This document shows positions 39,910 to 48,286 of a stretch of DNA of 64,000 nucleotides, in pieces (position 1 is the stretch's first letter; every line of letters starts with the position of its first letter). Where the stretch lies: assembly GCA_930986645.1 (NCBI GenBank), contig CAKNJS010000007.1, positions 16,871 to 80,870 on the forward strand, written 5' to 3'. The notes below the pieces were generated by a model. The model was given only the letters and a program-made list of their open reading frames with translations. It did no database searches and had not been told where the DNA came from. This DNA comes from an uncultured Lachnoclostridium sp. GTDB taxonomy: Bacteria > Bacillota > Clostridia > Lachnospirales > Lachnospiraceae. A program made the translations under genes and the position numbers.

Positions 39910-41214
39910 ATGAAGGACTGGAATATGGAAAATAAGCAGGAAGACCGACACGTTCCTGAAAAGGGGACCGGGATCGAACGAGGAGAAAAAATTCCGGCAC
40001 CGCAGAACGGCAGGACAAACGGAAGATTCGGCGCGGGGGTACTGACGGGAGTGTTGATCTCTGTTGTATTTATCTGCGGAATCTGGGGAGTATGGAGAGC
40101 GGTTTCCGGGATGGCAGGCGGAGACTATACTTCAGCTGACGTATCAGAATCAGATGTGGAAGAAAAGCTCGATCAGATCAGCAGCCTGATTGACAGATAC
40201 TATCTGTATGACGATGAAGTAGACAAAGATGATCTGATCAGCGGGATTTATTCGGGGTATGCATCGGCGCTTGGTGATCCGTATACAGAATATTATGACG
40301 AGGAAGAGACGAAAGCTCTCTATGAGTCTACGAGCGGAGAATTCTCTGGGATCGGTGCCACAATGTCAAAAAGTGTGGATAGTGATGAGATTACCGTGAG
40401 TAATGTATATAAGGATTCCCCGGCAGAGAGAGCAGGAATAAAAGAAGGGGATATTCTGGTACGCGTGGATGACCGCACGGTCTCCGGACAGGATCTTGAG
40501 ACGGTAGTGTCGTGGATTAAAGGTGCACAGGGAACAGATGTGTCTGTCAGCGTACTAAGGGATGGAGAAGAGCTGACGCTTACTGCCACCAGAGATGTCA
40601 TTGAGGTCCAGACTGTTAATTATGAAATGAAAGACAGCCAGATCGGTTATGTTGCGGTAAGTGAGTTTGACAGTGTGACATATGACCAGTTTAAAGAAGC
40701 ACTCGATGATCTGGAAACACAGGGGATGCAGGGGCTGGTTATTGATCTGAGAGGAAATCCGGGCGGCAGCCTGACAACGGTGACGGATATGTTGAAGCTG
40801 CTTCTGCCGGAGGGAACAATCGTATCTACAAAAGATAAGAACGGCAATACCGAAGAAATCACCTGTGACGGGAAACATGAATTTACAAAACCTCTGGCTG
40901 TTCTTGTGAACCAGTACAGTGCAAGTGCTTCGGAAATCTTCAGCGGAGCGATACAGGATTACGGCACGGGAACGATTGTCGGCATGACAACATATGGGAA
41001 AGGTGTTGTACAGCAGCTCATGGATCTGGGGGACGGAACATGTCTGAAAGTCACCATTGCAGAGTATTATACGCCCAGCGGCAGAAGCATCAACGGAACA
41101 GGCGTGGAGCCGGATGTGGAAGTGGAGTACGAATATGACGAAAATAATCCTAAAGCCGATAACCAGCTTGACAAGGCGCTGGATGTCGTGCGGGGAGAAC
41201 TGAAACAGGAGTAA
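39910..41214 (+). CDS. S41-family carboxy-terminal processing peptidase (CtpA-like)
   Basis: ATG 39910 is chosen because GGAGGCG precedes it and the alternative GTG at 39865 lies inside the terminator stem. The 434-residue protein has a cytoplasmic tail, one transmembrane helix (residues about 40-60), a PDZ domain (about 135-210: EFSGIGATMSK, AERAGIKEGDILVRVD) and the S41 catalytic domain. The catalytic serine is in NQYSASASEIFSGA and the lysine in TTYGKGVVQ. It should cleave envelope proteins outside the membrane from their C-terminal ends. CtpB in Bacillus acts in sporulation signalling; a link to FtsEX-controlled hydrolases is also plausible. Confidence 0.92.
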   Translation: MKDWNMENKQEDRHVPEKGTGIERGEKIPAPQNGRTNGRFGAGVLTGVLISVVFICGIWGVWRAVSGMAGGDYTSADVSESDVEEKLDQISSLIDRYYLYDDEVDKDDLISGIYSGYASALGDPYTEYYDEEETKALYESTSGEFSGIGATMSKSVDSDEITVSNVYKDSPAERAGIKEGDILVRVDDRTVSGQDLETVVSWIKGAQGTDVSVSVLRDGEELTLTATRDVIEVQTVNYEMKDSQIGYVAVSEFDSVTYDQFKEALDDLETQGMQGLVIDLRGNPGGSLTTVTDMLKLLLPEGTIVSTKDKNGNTEEITCDGKHEFTKPLAVLVNQYSASASEIFSGAIQDYGTGTIVGMTTYGKGVVQQLMDLGDGTCLKVTIAEYYTPSGRSINGTGVEPDVEVEYEYDENNPKADNQLDKALDVVRGELKQE

Positions 41215-41331
41215 TGTCTCTGATTGAATTTGATGAAAGAATCATCTCTTTGTCAATGCGAAATCAGAAGGAAATAGTGGATTGTACTCTGATAAATGCA
41301 AGATTGGAATATTAAACCTGCAAAAAAGGGC

Positions 41332-41360
41332 TTGCAATTTAAAATATGATGTGATATTAT
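41332..41360 (+). promoter_or_regulatory. Promoter of the aspS2-gatCAB operon
   Basis: TTGCAA (41332-41337), 17 bp and TATTAT (41355-41360) precede the T-box leader by about 35 bases. The stretch 41215-41331 between the S41 protease and this promoter shows no other signal. Confidence 0.65.
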
Positions 41361-41395
41361 TGAAAACATATTTTAACAGACTAAAGTGTTAAAAT

Positions 41396-41676
41396 TGAGA
41401 AAGGCAATGAACAAGACTCTGGTTTTCAGAAACTGACAGGAAGCAGGCGTCACCGACTGAGAGCGCCGGACAGCGGAGAAAATCAAGGGAACACTTGGGA
41501 GCTGACCGTCTGAACAGATGCAGCAGCACAGAGTAGGGCGGTACGTGGAGCATACGTTACATGCAAAGAGTGGAACCCTGATCACATGGTGAGGGTTCAA
41601 TGCGGGTGGTACCGCGGATTTTATCTTGATAATTTCCGTCCCGGGATACTTAAGTATCCCGGGGCTTTTTTATTTT
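41396..41676 (+). ncRNA. T-box riboswitch, Asn (possibly Asn/Glu) type
   Basis: The leader holds the invariant T-box sequence GGGTGGTACCGCGG (41604-41617) and ends in an intrinsic terminator, CCCGGGATAC-TTAA-GTATCCCGGG followed by GGCTTTTTTA (41638-41676). A long Stem I region lies upstream. The specifier region reads GGGAACAC: AAC (41490-41492) is an Asn codon followed by a purine, and the overlapping GAA (41489-41491) is a Glu codon. Both amino acids matter to the operon, and a two-codon T-box of this kind has been described for the equivalent Clostridium acetobutylicum operon. Uncharged tRNA would pair with the specifier and the T-box and permit readthrough. Confidence 0.92.
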
Positions 41677-41709
41677 TCCGGGATACAGCATCTGAAAGGA
41701 GAAATAAAA

Positions 41710-43041
41710 ATGGAACTGGTAAAAGGAGTAAAGAAAACAGAAACTTTGGAACTTGCAGATCTGCTTAAGGAAGACGTGAAAGGACAGACAGTTAAGGTAA
41801 ACGGAGCTGTCCACACAATCCGCGACATGGGTACGGTGGCTTTTGTGATCCTCAGAAAACGCGGCGGCCTTGTACAGTGTGTGTATGAGAAAGGTGTGTC
41901 AGGTTTTGATATCAAGGATGTAAAAGAAGCTGCCACAGTAGAAGTTACAGGTGTTGTGGCGGAATCAGAGAAAGCTCCTCACGGTATTGAAATACGTCTC
42001 AGAGGAATCCGCATCTTAAGCGAACCTGCGGCTCCTATGCCTCTGCCGATCGCAAAATGGAAGCTGAATACTTCACTTGAGGCAAAGCTGAACTATCGTC
42101 CGATCTCTCTGAGAAACTTAAGAGAGAGGGCAAGATTCCGGATTCAGGAAGGACTTGTAAGAGGATTCCGCGATTTCCTTTACAGCGAGGGATTTACAGA
42201 AATCCATACGCCGAAGATCGGTGCTAAGAGTGCAGAGGGCGGCGCAAACCTCTTCCGTCTGGAGTATTTCCACCGGCCGGCGATCCTGCAGCAGAGCCCC
42301 CAGTTCTACAAACAGATGATGGTCGGGGTATTTGACAGAGTATTTGAGACAGCCCCGGTATTCCGTGCGGAGAAACATAATACAAAGCGCCATCTGAACG
42401 AATATACGAGCCTTGACTTTGAGATGGGATACATCGACGGGTTTGAAGATGTGATGGCGATGGAGGCCGGATATCTTCAGTATACGATGAAACTTCTTGA
42501 AAAAGAGTATGCGGACGAGATCAGGATACTCGGGATTGAAATCCCAAAGACAGAAGATATCCCTGCAGTGCGTTTCGATGAGATCAAGAAACTGGTGTCA
42601 GAGGAGTACGGACGGAAGATCAGAAGTCCGTATGATCTGGAACCGGAAGAGGAAGTGCTGATCAGCAGATACGCAAAGGAAAAATGGGATGCGGATTTCG
42701 TGTTCGTCACACATTATCCGTCAAGAAAGCGTCCGTTCTATGCGATGGACGATCCGGAAGATCCGACATATACGCTGAGTTTTGACCTTCTGTTCAGAGG
42801 GATGGAGATCACGACAGGAGGACAGCGTATCCATGATTACGAGAGTCTGCTTGCCAAGATGGAGCAGCGCGGCATGACAGAAGAAGGAATGGAGCAGTAT
42901 CTGAGCACATTCAAATACGGCATGCCGCCTCACGGCGGACTGGGAATCGGACTGGAACGTCTGACAATGAAACTGACAGGGGATGACAATGTCCGTGAGA
43001 CGACATTGTTCCCGAGAGATATGAGCAGACTGGAACCATAA
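41710..43041 (+). CDS. aspS2: Non-discriminating, archaeal-type aspartyl-tRNA synthetase AspS2 (aspartate-tRNA(Asn) ligase)
   Basis: ATG 41710 behind AAAGGAG gives 443 residues. An OB-fold anticodon-binding domain (residues 1-105) is followed by a class II core with motif 2 FRAEKHNTKRHLNE and motif 3 GGLGIGLERLTM. The GGANLFRLEYFHRPAILQQSPQ segment is that of archaeal-type AspRS rather than AsnRS or bacterial AspRS, which is larger. It charges tRNA(Asn) with Asp; the adjacent GatCAB then amidates it. This explains an Asn-responsive T-box in front of an AspRS gene. Confidence 0.9.
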   Translation: MELVKGVKKTETLELADLLKEDVKGQTVKVNGAVHTIRDMGTVAFVILRKRGGLVQCVYEKGVSGFDIKDVKEAATVEVTGVVAESEKAPHGIEIRLRGIRILSEPAAPMPLPIAKWKLNTSLEAKLNYRPISLRNLRERARFRIQEGLVRGFRDFLYSEGFTEIHTPKIGAKSAEGGANLFRLEYFHRPAILQQSPQFYKQMMVGVFDRVFETAPVFRAEKHNTKRHLNEYTSLDFEMGYIDGFEDVMAMEAGYLQYTMKLLEKEYADEIRILGIEIPKTEDIPAVRFDEIKKLVSEEYGRKIRSPYDLEPEEEVLISRYAKEKWDADFVFVTHYPSRKRPFYAMDDPEDPTYTLSFDLLFRGMEITTGGQRIHDYESLLAKMEQRGMTEEGMEQYLSTFKYGMPPHGGLGIGLERLTMKLTGDDNVRETTLFPRDMSRLEP

Positions 43042-43079
43042 GGCAGTAAGTACACAGATCGGAGAAAGGAGAGACGGTC

Positions 43080-43373
43080 ATGGCAAACAAGATATCAGAC
43101 GAAACCATCGAGTATGTCGGAATTTTGGCGAAGCTCGAGTTATCAGATACAGAAAAAGAAGCTGCGAAAGCTGACATGGAGAAGATGCTGGACTATATTG
43201 ATACACTGAATGAACTGGATACATCGGGAATCGAGCCGATGTCCCATGTATTTCCGGTAAATAATGTATTTCGTGAGGATGTGGTGACAAACGGTGACGG
43301 CAGGGAAGAGACTCTGGCGAACGCACCGCAGAGAAAAGAGGATACCTTTGAAGTGCCGAGAACAATCGGCTGA
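43080..43373 (+). CDS. gatC: Asp-tRNA(Asn)/Glu-tRNA(Gln) amidotransferase subunit GatC
   Basis: The 97-residue protein matches GatC: ISDETIEYVGILAKLELSDTE, DMEKMLDYIDTLNELDTSGIEPMSHVFP and the terminal DTFEVPRTIG. GatC is the clamp that holds GatA and GatB together. AAAGGAGAG precedes the ATG. It is the second gene of the T-box-controlled operon. Confidence 0.95.
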   Translation: MANKISDETIEYVGILAKLELSDTEKEAAKADMEKMLDYIDTLNELDTSGIEPMSHVFPVNNVFREDVVTNGDGREETLANAPQRKEDTFEVPRTIG

Positions 43374-43409
43374 GATAGAGCGGATCATGACAGAAAGGCG
43401 GCATAGATT

Positions 43410-44900
43410 ATGGAAATATTAGAACTTACAGCCTTAGAGCTGGGGAAAAAGATAAAAGCCGGCGAGATCACGGTGAAAGAAGCCGTTCAGGCAGCGATTG
43501 ACCGTGCAAAGGAAGCTGAGCCGGTGATCAACAGTTACGTGACACTGGACGAGGCAGGAGCATTTGCGCAGGCGGAAGAGATCCAGAAAAAGATCGATGC
43601 AGGCGAACTGACCGGACCGCTGGCAGGCGTACCTGTTGCAATAAAGGATAATATGTGTATCAAAGGACAGCTTACGACATGCAGTTCTAAGATTCTTTCA
43701 AATTTCAAACCTGCGTATACTGCCGAAGCGGTGGAAAATTTAAAGAAAGCCGGTGTAGTGATTATCGGAAAGACGAACATGGATGAATTTGCCATGGGAA
43801 GCACTACCGAGACGTCCTATTACGGACCGACCAGAAACCCGCACAATACAGCGCATGTGCCCGGCGGTTCCTCCGGCGGCTCCTGCGCGGCTGTAGCGGC
43901 GGGTGAATGTTTCGGCGCACTCGGGTCGGATACGGGCGGTTCCATCAGACAGCCCAGTTCCTTCTGCGGTGTGGTCGGTCTGAAGCCGACCTACGGAACA
44001 GTTTCCAGATACGGACTGGTCGCTTACGGATCGTCGCTGGATCAGATCGGGCCGATTACAAAAGATGTGTCTGACTGCGCGGCATTTCTCGAGGCGATCG
44101 CATCCCACGATCCGAAAGACAGTACATCTATAGACCGGGATGACTATGATTTTACAAGCGCTCTTGAGAATAATGTAAAAGGCCTGAAGATCGGTATACC
44201 GAAAGACTATATGGGAGACGGCCTTGATCCGGAAGTAAGAAAGGCAGTCCTGCGGGCGGCAAAAGTACTGGAAGAAAATGGAGCAGTTGTTGAGACATTT
44301 AATCTGGGACTTGTGAAATATGCGATCCCGGCATATTATACGATCGCTTCCGCGGAGGCAAGCTCCAATCTGGAACGCTTTGACGGCGTGAAATACGGCT
44401 ATCGGACAGAGGAATACGAGGGACTTCACAATATGTATAAGAAGACCCGTTCCGAGGGATTCGGCCCGGAAGTAAAACGCCGTATCATGCTCGGCTCATT
44501 TGTGCTCAGCTCCGGATATTATGATGCATATTATCTGAAAGCTCTCCGCACAAAAGCGCTGATCAAAAAAGAATTTGATAAAGCATTTGAGTATTATGAT
44601 ATTATTCTGGGACCGGCAGCGCCGACGACAGCTCCCGAGCTGGGAAAAAGTCTGAGCGATCCGCTGAAGATGTATCTTGGAGATATTTATACGATTTCGG
44701 TGAATCTTGCAGGTCTCCCGGGAATGACAGTACCGGCAGGAAAGGATGAAAACGGCCTTCCTATCGGAATGCAGCTGATCGGAAATGCATTTGAGGAGAA
44801 AACACTGATCCGGGCGGCATACACTTATGAATGCGCGACAGGGAAACAGTATGAGACAATGGCGGATATCAGTAAAGCAGCGGAAAAGGAGGTGCGCTAG
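43410..44900 (+). CDS. gatA: Amidotransferase subunit GatA (glutamine amidase)
   Basis: The 496-residue amidase has the full Ser-cisSer-Lys triad context: K79 in PVAIKDN and the two serines in GGSSGGSCAAVAAGE and GSDTGGSIRQP. It releases ammonia from glutamine and channels it to GatB. Length and motifs are standard. It follows gatC by 36 bases and is followed by gatB after two bases. Confidence 0.97.
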   Translation: MEILELTALELGKKIKAGEITVKEAVQAAIDRAKEAEPVINSYVTLDEAGAFAQAEEIQKKIDAGELTGPLAGVPVAIKDNMCIKGQLTTCSSKILSNFKPAYTAEAVENLKKAGVVIIGKTNMDEFAMGSTTETSYYGPTRNPHNTAHVPGGSSGGSCAAVAAGECFGALGSDTGGSIRQPSSFCGVVGLKPTYGTVSRYGLVAYGSSLDQIGPITKDVSDCAAFLEAIASHDPKDSTSIDRDDYDFTSALENNVKGLKIGIPKDYMGDGLDPEVRKAVLRAAKVLEENGAVVETFNLGLVKYAIPAYYTIASAEASSNLERFDGVKYGYRTEEYEGLHNMYKKTRSEGFGPEVKRRIMLGSFVLSSGYYDAYYLKALRTKALIKKEFDKAFEYYDIILGPAAPTTAPELGKSLSDPLKMYLGDIYTISVNLAGLPGMTVPAGKDENGLPIGMQLIGNAFEEKTLIRAAYTYECATGKQYETMADISKAAEKEVR

Positions 44901-44902
44901 TC

Positions 44903-46339
44903 ATGTCAAAACAGTATGAGACAGTCATCGGACTTGAGGTCCATATCGAGCTGGCAACGAAGACAAAGATCTTCTGCGGATGCAGCACGGAGTTCGGAAG
45001 CGCGCCCAATACCCATACCTGTCCGGTGTGCACGGGTATGCCCGGATCACTTCCGGTGCTTAATAAACAGGTGGTAGAATATGCCATGGCGCTCGGACTT
45101 GCGGCAAATTGTAAGATCACACAGGTGTGTAAGTTCGACCGGAAGAATTACTTTTATCCGGATAACCCGCAGAACTACCAGATCTCCCAGCTCTATCTTC
45201 CGATCGCGAGAGACGGATATGTGGAGATTGATACACAGACGGGAAAGAAAAAAGTCCGCATTCATGAGATGCATATGGAAGAGGATGCGGGAAAACTGGT
45301 CCACGATGAGTGGGATGATACTTCCCTTGTAGATTACAACCGCAGCGGTGTGCCTCTTGTGGAAATCGTCTCTGAACCGGATATGCGCTCTGCTGACGAG
45401 GTGATCGCGTATCTGGAGAAGCTGCGTATGATCGCGCAGTATCTGGGTGTGTCAGACTGTAAGCTTCAGGAAGGTTCTATGAGGGCGGATGTGAACCTGT
45501 CTGTCCGTGAAGCCGGATCGGAAACCTTTGGTACGAGAACCGAGATGAAAAACCTGAACTCATTCAAGGCTATCGCACATGCCATTGAGGGTGAACGGCA
45601 GAGACAGATCGAACTTCTTGAAGAAGGAAAAGAAGTTATTCAGGAGACAAGAAGATGGGATGACAATAAGGAACATTCCTATGCAATGCGTTCCAAGGAG
45701 GACGCGCAGGATTATCGTTATTTCCCGGAACCGGATCTTGTGCCGATCGTGATAAGCGACGAGTGGATCGCAAAGATCAAAGCGCGCCAGCCGGAACTTC
45801 GTCCCGAGAAGCTGGAGCGGTACAAGAAGGAATTCGATATTCCGGAATACGATGCTGAGCTTATCACAGAGTCAAAGAAAGTGGCGGATCTATTCGAGGC
45901 GACGGTTGAACTGTGCGGGAAGCCGAAGAAAGCGGCAAACTGGATCATGGGAGATACGTTCCGTCTGATGAAAGAAAAGGGCATGGAACCGGAAGATCTG
46001 AAATTTTCTCCGGAACATCTGGCGAAGCTCATTGATATGACTGATGCGGGAACCATCAGTGCCGCTGTTGCGAGAAAAGTTTTCGAACAGATTTTTACGG
46101 ATGATGTGGATCCGGAGAAATATGTGGAAGAAAACGGGCTTAAGACAGTGAACGACGAGGGCGCTATCAAAGAAGCAGTCGAGAAAGTCCTTGCAGATAA
46201 TCCGCAGGCAGTTGCAGATTATAAGGGCGGCAAGCAGAAAGCTTTCGGAGCGCTTATGGGACAGAGCATGCGGGCGCTGAAAGGAAAAGCCGATCCGGCG
46301 GCTGTGACAAAGATGATAAAAGAGATGCTGGAACAGTAA
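44903..46339 (+). CDS. gatB: Amidotransferase subunit GatB
   Basis: The 478-residue protein matches GatB from the cradle domain (YETVIGLEVHIELATKTKIFCGCS, with CGC and CPVC zinc cysteines) to the helical and tail domains that bind the tRNA (GGKQKAFGALMGQSM). It phosphorylates and amidates Asp or Glu on mischarged tRNA. ATG 44903 follows AAAGGAGGT. The gene ends the operon 20 bp before a terminator. Confidence 0.97.
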   Translation: MSKQYETVIGLEVHIELATKTKIFCGCSTEFGSAPNTHTCPVCTGMPGSLPVLNKQVVEYAMALGLAANCKITQVCKFDRKNYFYPDNPQNYQISQLYLPIARDGYVEIDTQTGKKKVRIHEMHMEEDAGKLVHDEWDDTSLVDYNRSGVPLVEIVSEPDMRSADEVIAYLEKLRMIAQYLGVSDCKLQEGSMRADVNLSVREAGSETFGTRTEMKNLNSFKAIAHAIEGERQRQIELLEEGKEVIQETRRWDDNKEHSYAMRSKEDAQDYRYFPEPDLVPIVISDEWIAKIKARQPELRPEKLERYKKEFDIPEYDAELITESKKVADLFEATVELCGKPKKAANWIMGDTFRLMKEKGMEPEDLKFSPEHLAKLIDMTDAGTISAAVARKVFEQIFTDDVDPEKYVEENGLKTVNDEGAIKEAVEKVLADNPQAVADYKGGKQKAFGALMGQSMRALKGKADPAAVTKMIKEMLEQ

Positions 46340-46359
46340 AAGTTCCAGCGGCACAAATA

Positions 46360-46406
46360 AAGGTCTGCCATACCATTTAACGGTGTGGCAGACCTTAACT
46401 TTTTTA
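46360..46406. terminator. Bidirectional terminator between gatB and the aminotransferase
   Basis: AAGGTCTGCCATACC and GGTGTGGCAGACCTT form a stem of 15 bp with one wobble. TTTTTT follows on the plus strand and a shorter T-rich stretch on the minus strand. Confidence 0.88.
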
Positions 46407-46420
46407 TTCAAGAATTTCAT

Positions 46421-47947
46421 TTACAACTGCTGTTTATAGTAACTGAAGAAATCAGCAATCTTCCCTGCTGCCTCTTTCAGCACCTCGATCCGGGGCAGAT
46501 AAACCACGCGGAAATGATCCGGCTGTTCCCAGTTGAAACCGCCGCCGTGGATCAGGAGAATCTTTTTATCGCGGAGAAGATCAAGGGCAAACTGCTCGTC
46601 GTTCGTAATATTGAATCTTTTCACATCGATCTTCGGGAAGATGTAGAAGGCGGCTTTTGGTTTCACAGCGCTGATGCCGGGAATATCGGTCAGTGCCTTA
46701 TAAATGTAATCTCTCTGCTCGCGGATACGTCCGCCCGGTTCGATATAGCCGCGCACGCTCTGGTGGCCGCCCAGTGCTGTCTGGACGATGGACTGCGCCG
46801 GGACGTTGGAGCAGAGCCGCATATTTGAGAGCATTTTAAGGCCTTCGATGTAATCTTTTGCGGCTTTCTTGTTCCCGCTTAAGATCATCCAGCCGATGCG
46901 GAATCCCGCGATCATATGTGACTTGGACAGACCGCTGAAGGTGATGCAGAAGAGATCCGGAGCAAGGGAAGCAATGGAAATGTGTTCTTCATCATCCATT
47001 ACCAGCCTGTCATAAATCTCATCAGAAAAGATGATAAGCTGATGTTCTCTTGCCACATCGACGATTTTCTGAAGCACTTCTTTCGGATACAGCGCTCCGG
47101 TCGGATTGTTCGGGTTGATGATAACAATGGCTTTCGTCCGGTCGGTGATCTTTCTGCGGATGTCGTCAATATCAGGATACCATTCCGACTGTTCATCACA
47201 AATATAATGTACAGCCTTTCCGCCGGCAAGTGTCGCACAGGCGGTCCACAGCGGATAATCCGGAGAGGGGATCAGGATTTCATCCCCGTCATCCAGAAGT
47301 GCTGACATACAGATGTTGATCAGTTCGCTGACACCGTTCCCGGTGTAGATGTCCTCGATTGCGATATTCGGGATGCCTTTCAGCTGTGCGTACTGCATGA
47401 TTGCTTTTCTTGCAGAAAAAAGACCCTGCGCATTGGAATAGCCCTCACATTCTGTCAATTGCTGCCGCATATCGTAGATGACTTCGTCCGGTGTGCGGAA
47501 ACCGAACGGAGCTGGATTGCCGATGTTCAATTTCAGGATCTGCGTGCCGGATTCTTCCATCCGTGCAGCTTCATCGACAACCGGACCTCTTACATCGTAT
47601 AAGACATTGTCGAGTTTTGAAGATTTTTTAAAAGTTCTCATTTTTCTGTCCCCCGTAACAGTATTATTTCTATGAATTGTGTGGATGCTGTTGGCCGAAT
47701 CGCCGGCAGCGGCCTGTACGCCTGAGGGTTCATCGCCCCGCAGCCAGTCTGCATCGACCTGAAGTGTATCTGCAAGAAAATGCAGGATATCAGGTCTTGG
47801 AATAGTCTTGCCGCTTACATACTGGCTGATGTGGCTTTTACCCAGTTTGACACCATGTTCAGAAGCCGCACGGATCAGATCCACCTGCTTTTTCCCCTTC
47901 TGCGCCATAGAAGTTCTGAGGCGCTCTGCGAAAATTTCTTTAGACAT
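46421..47947 (-). CDS. XRE-type helix-turn-helix fused to AlaA-like aminotransferase
   Basis: Translation from ATG 47947, behind AAGGAG, gives 508 residues; the frame extends further upstream only through promoter sequence. Residues 1-70 are an XRE-type HTH (FAERLRTSMAQKGKKQVDLIRAA, KSHISQYVSGKTIPRPDILHFLAD). A linker of about 30 residues follows, then from about residue 103 a complete class I aminotransferase like AlaA (LKLNIGNPAPFGFRTPDEV, NPNNPTGALYP, the PLP lysine in GLSKSHMIAGFRIGW). AlaA makes alanine from pyruvate and glutamate. An internal ATG at 47641, with GGGGGA upstream, falls at the first residue of the aminotransferase, so a separate enzyme form is possible. The fusion suggests a metabolite-sensing regulator or an enzyme that controls its own promoter, which carries four AAGTTCAA repeats. 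Confidence 0.88.
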   Translation of the reverse strand: MSKEIFAERLRTSMAQKGKKQVDLIRAASEHGVKLGKSHISQYVSGKTIPRPDILHFLADTLQVDADWLRGDEPSGVQAAAGDSANSIHTIHRNNTVTGDRKMRTFKKSSKLDNVLYDVRGPVVDEAARMEESGTQILKLNIGNPAPFGFRTPDEVIYDMRQQLTECEGYSNAQGLFSARKAIMQYAQLKGIPNIAIEDIYTGNGVSELINICMSALLDDGDEILIPSPDYPLWTACATLAGGKAVHYICDEQSEWYPDIDDIRRKITDRTKAIVIINPNNPTGALYPKEVLQKIVDVAREHQLIIFSDEIYDRLVMDDEEHISIASLAPDLFCITFSGLSKSHMIAGFRIGWMILSGNKKAAKDYIEGLKMLSNMRLCSNVPAQSIVQTALGGHQSVRGYIEPGGRIREQRDYIYKALTDIPGISAVKPKAAFYIFPKIDVKRFNITNDEQFALDLLRDKKILLIHGGGFNWEQPDHFRVVYLPRIEVLKEAAGKIADFFSYYKQQL

Positions 47948-47977
47948 TATCTTTATCTCCTTGAATTCAAAAATAAG

Positions 47978-48078
47978 AAGTTCAATTTGCACTGATGGTA
48001 CTATAACATGAAGAACAAAAAAGTTCAATATAATTGGCGAAAGTTCAAAAAAATTTTCGGTACATACTAAAAGTTCAA
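47978..48078 (-). promoter_or_regulatory. Four AAGTTCAA repeats and promoter of the XRE-aminotransferase gene
   Basis: AAGTTCAA occurs at 47978-47985, 48021-48028, 48041-48048 and 48071-48078, all in the same orientation. Distances between starts are 43, 20 and 30 bp, close to 4, 2 and 3 helical turns. On the minus strand the second copy supplies TTGAAC as a -35 box, 17 bp from TATAGT. Binding by the gene's own HTH domain would give autoregulation. Confidence 0.7.
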
Positions 48079-48133
48079 TTTTTTGTGATTTGAATGCCGG
48101 GCAAGAAACGAACATTTATAAATAAAAAATAAA

Positions 48134-48176
48134 TTAGCACTCATATCTTGACGTGGCTAACAACTTTTGCTATATT
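48134..48176 (+). promoter_or_regulatory. clpB promoter with degenerate CIRCE element
   Basis: TTAGCACTC, the left half of the HrcA operator CIRCE, starts at 48134. Nine bases later the right half is degenerate: CGTGGCTAA instead of GAGTGCTAA. TTGACG (48148-48153) and TATATT (48171-48176), 17 bp apart, overlap the element. Heat-shock control by HrcA is plausible but weakened. Confidence 0.6.
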
Positions 48177-48286
48177 ACTACTAGAACACGAAAACAAAGT
48201 AGTGTCTGCTGATCTGCCCGCCGCAATAGGACAGAGTTATGAATCCGGGCGGTATCGGGCAGACTTCATTGAAGGAGGGAACAGCC

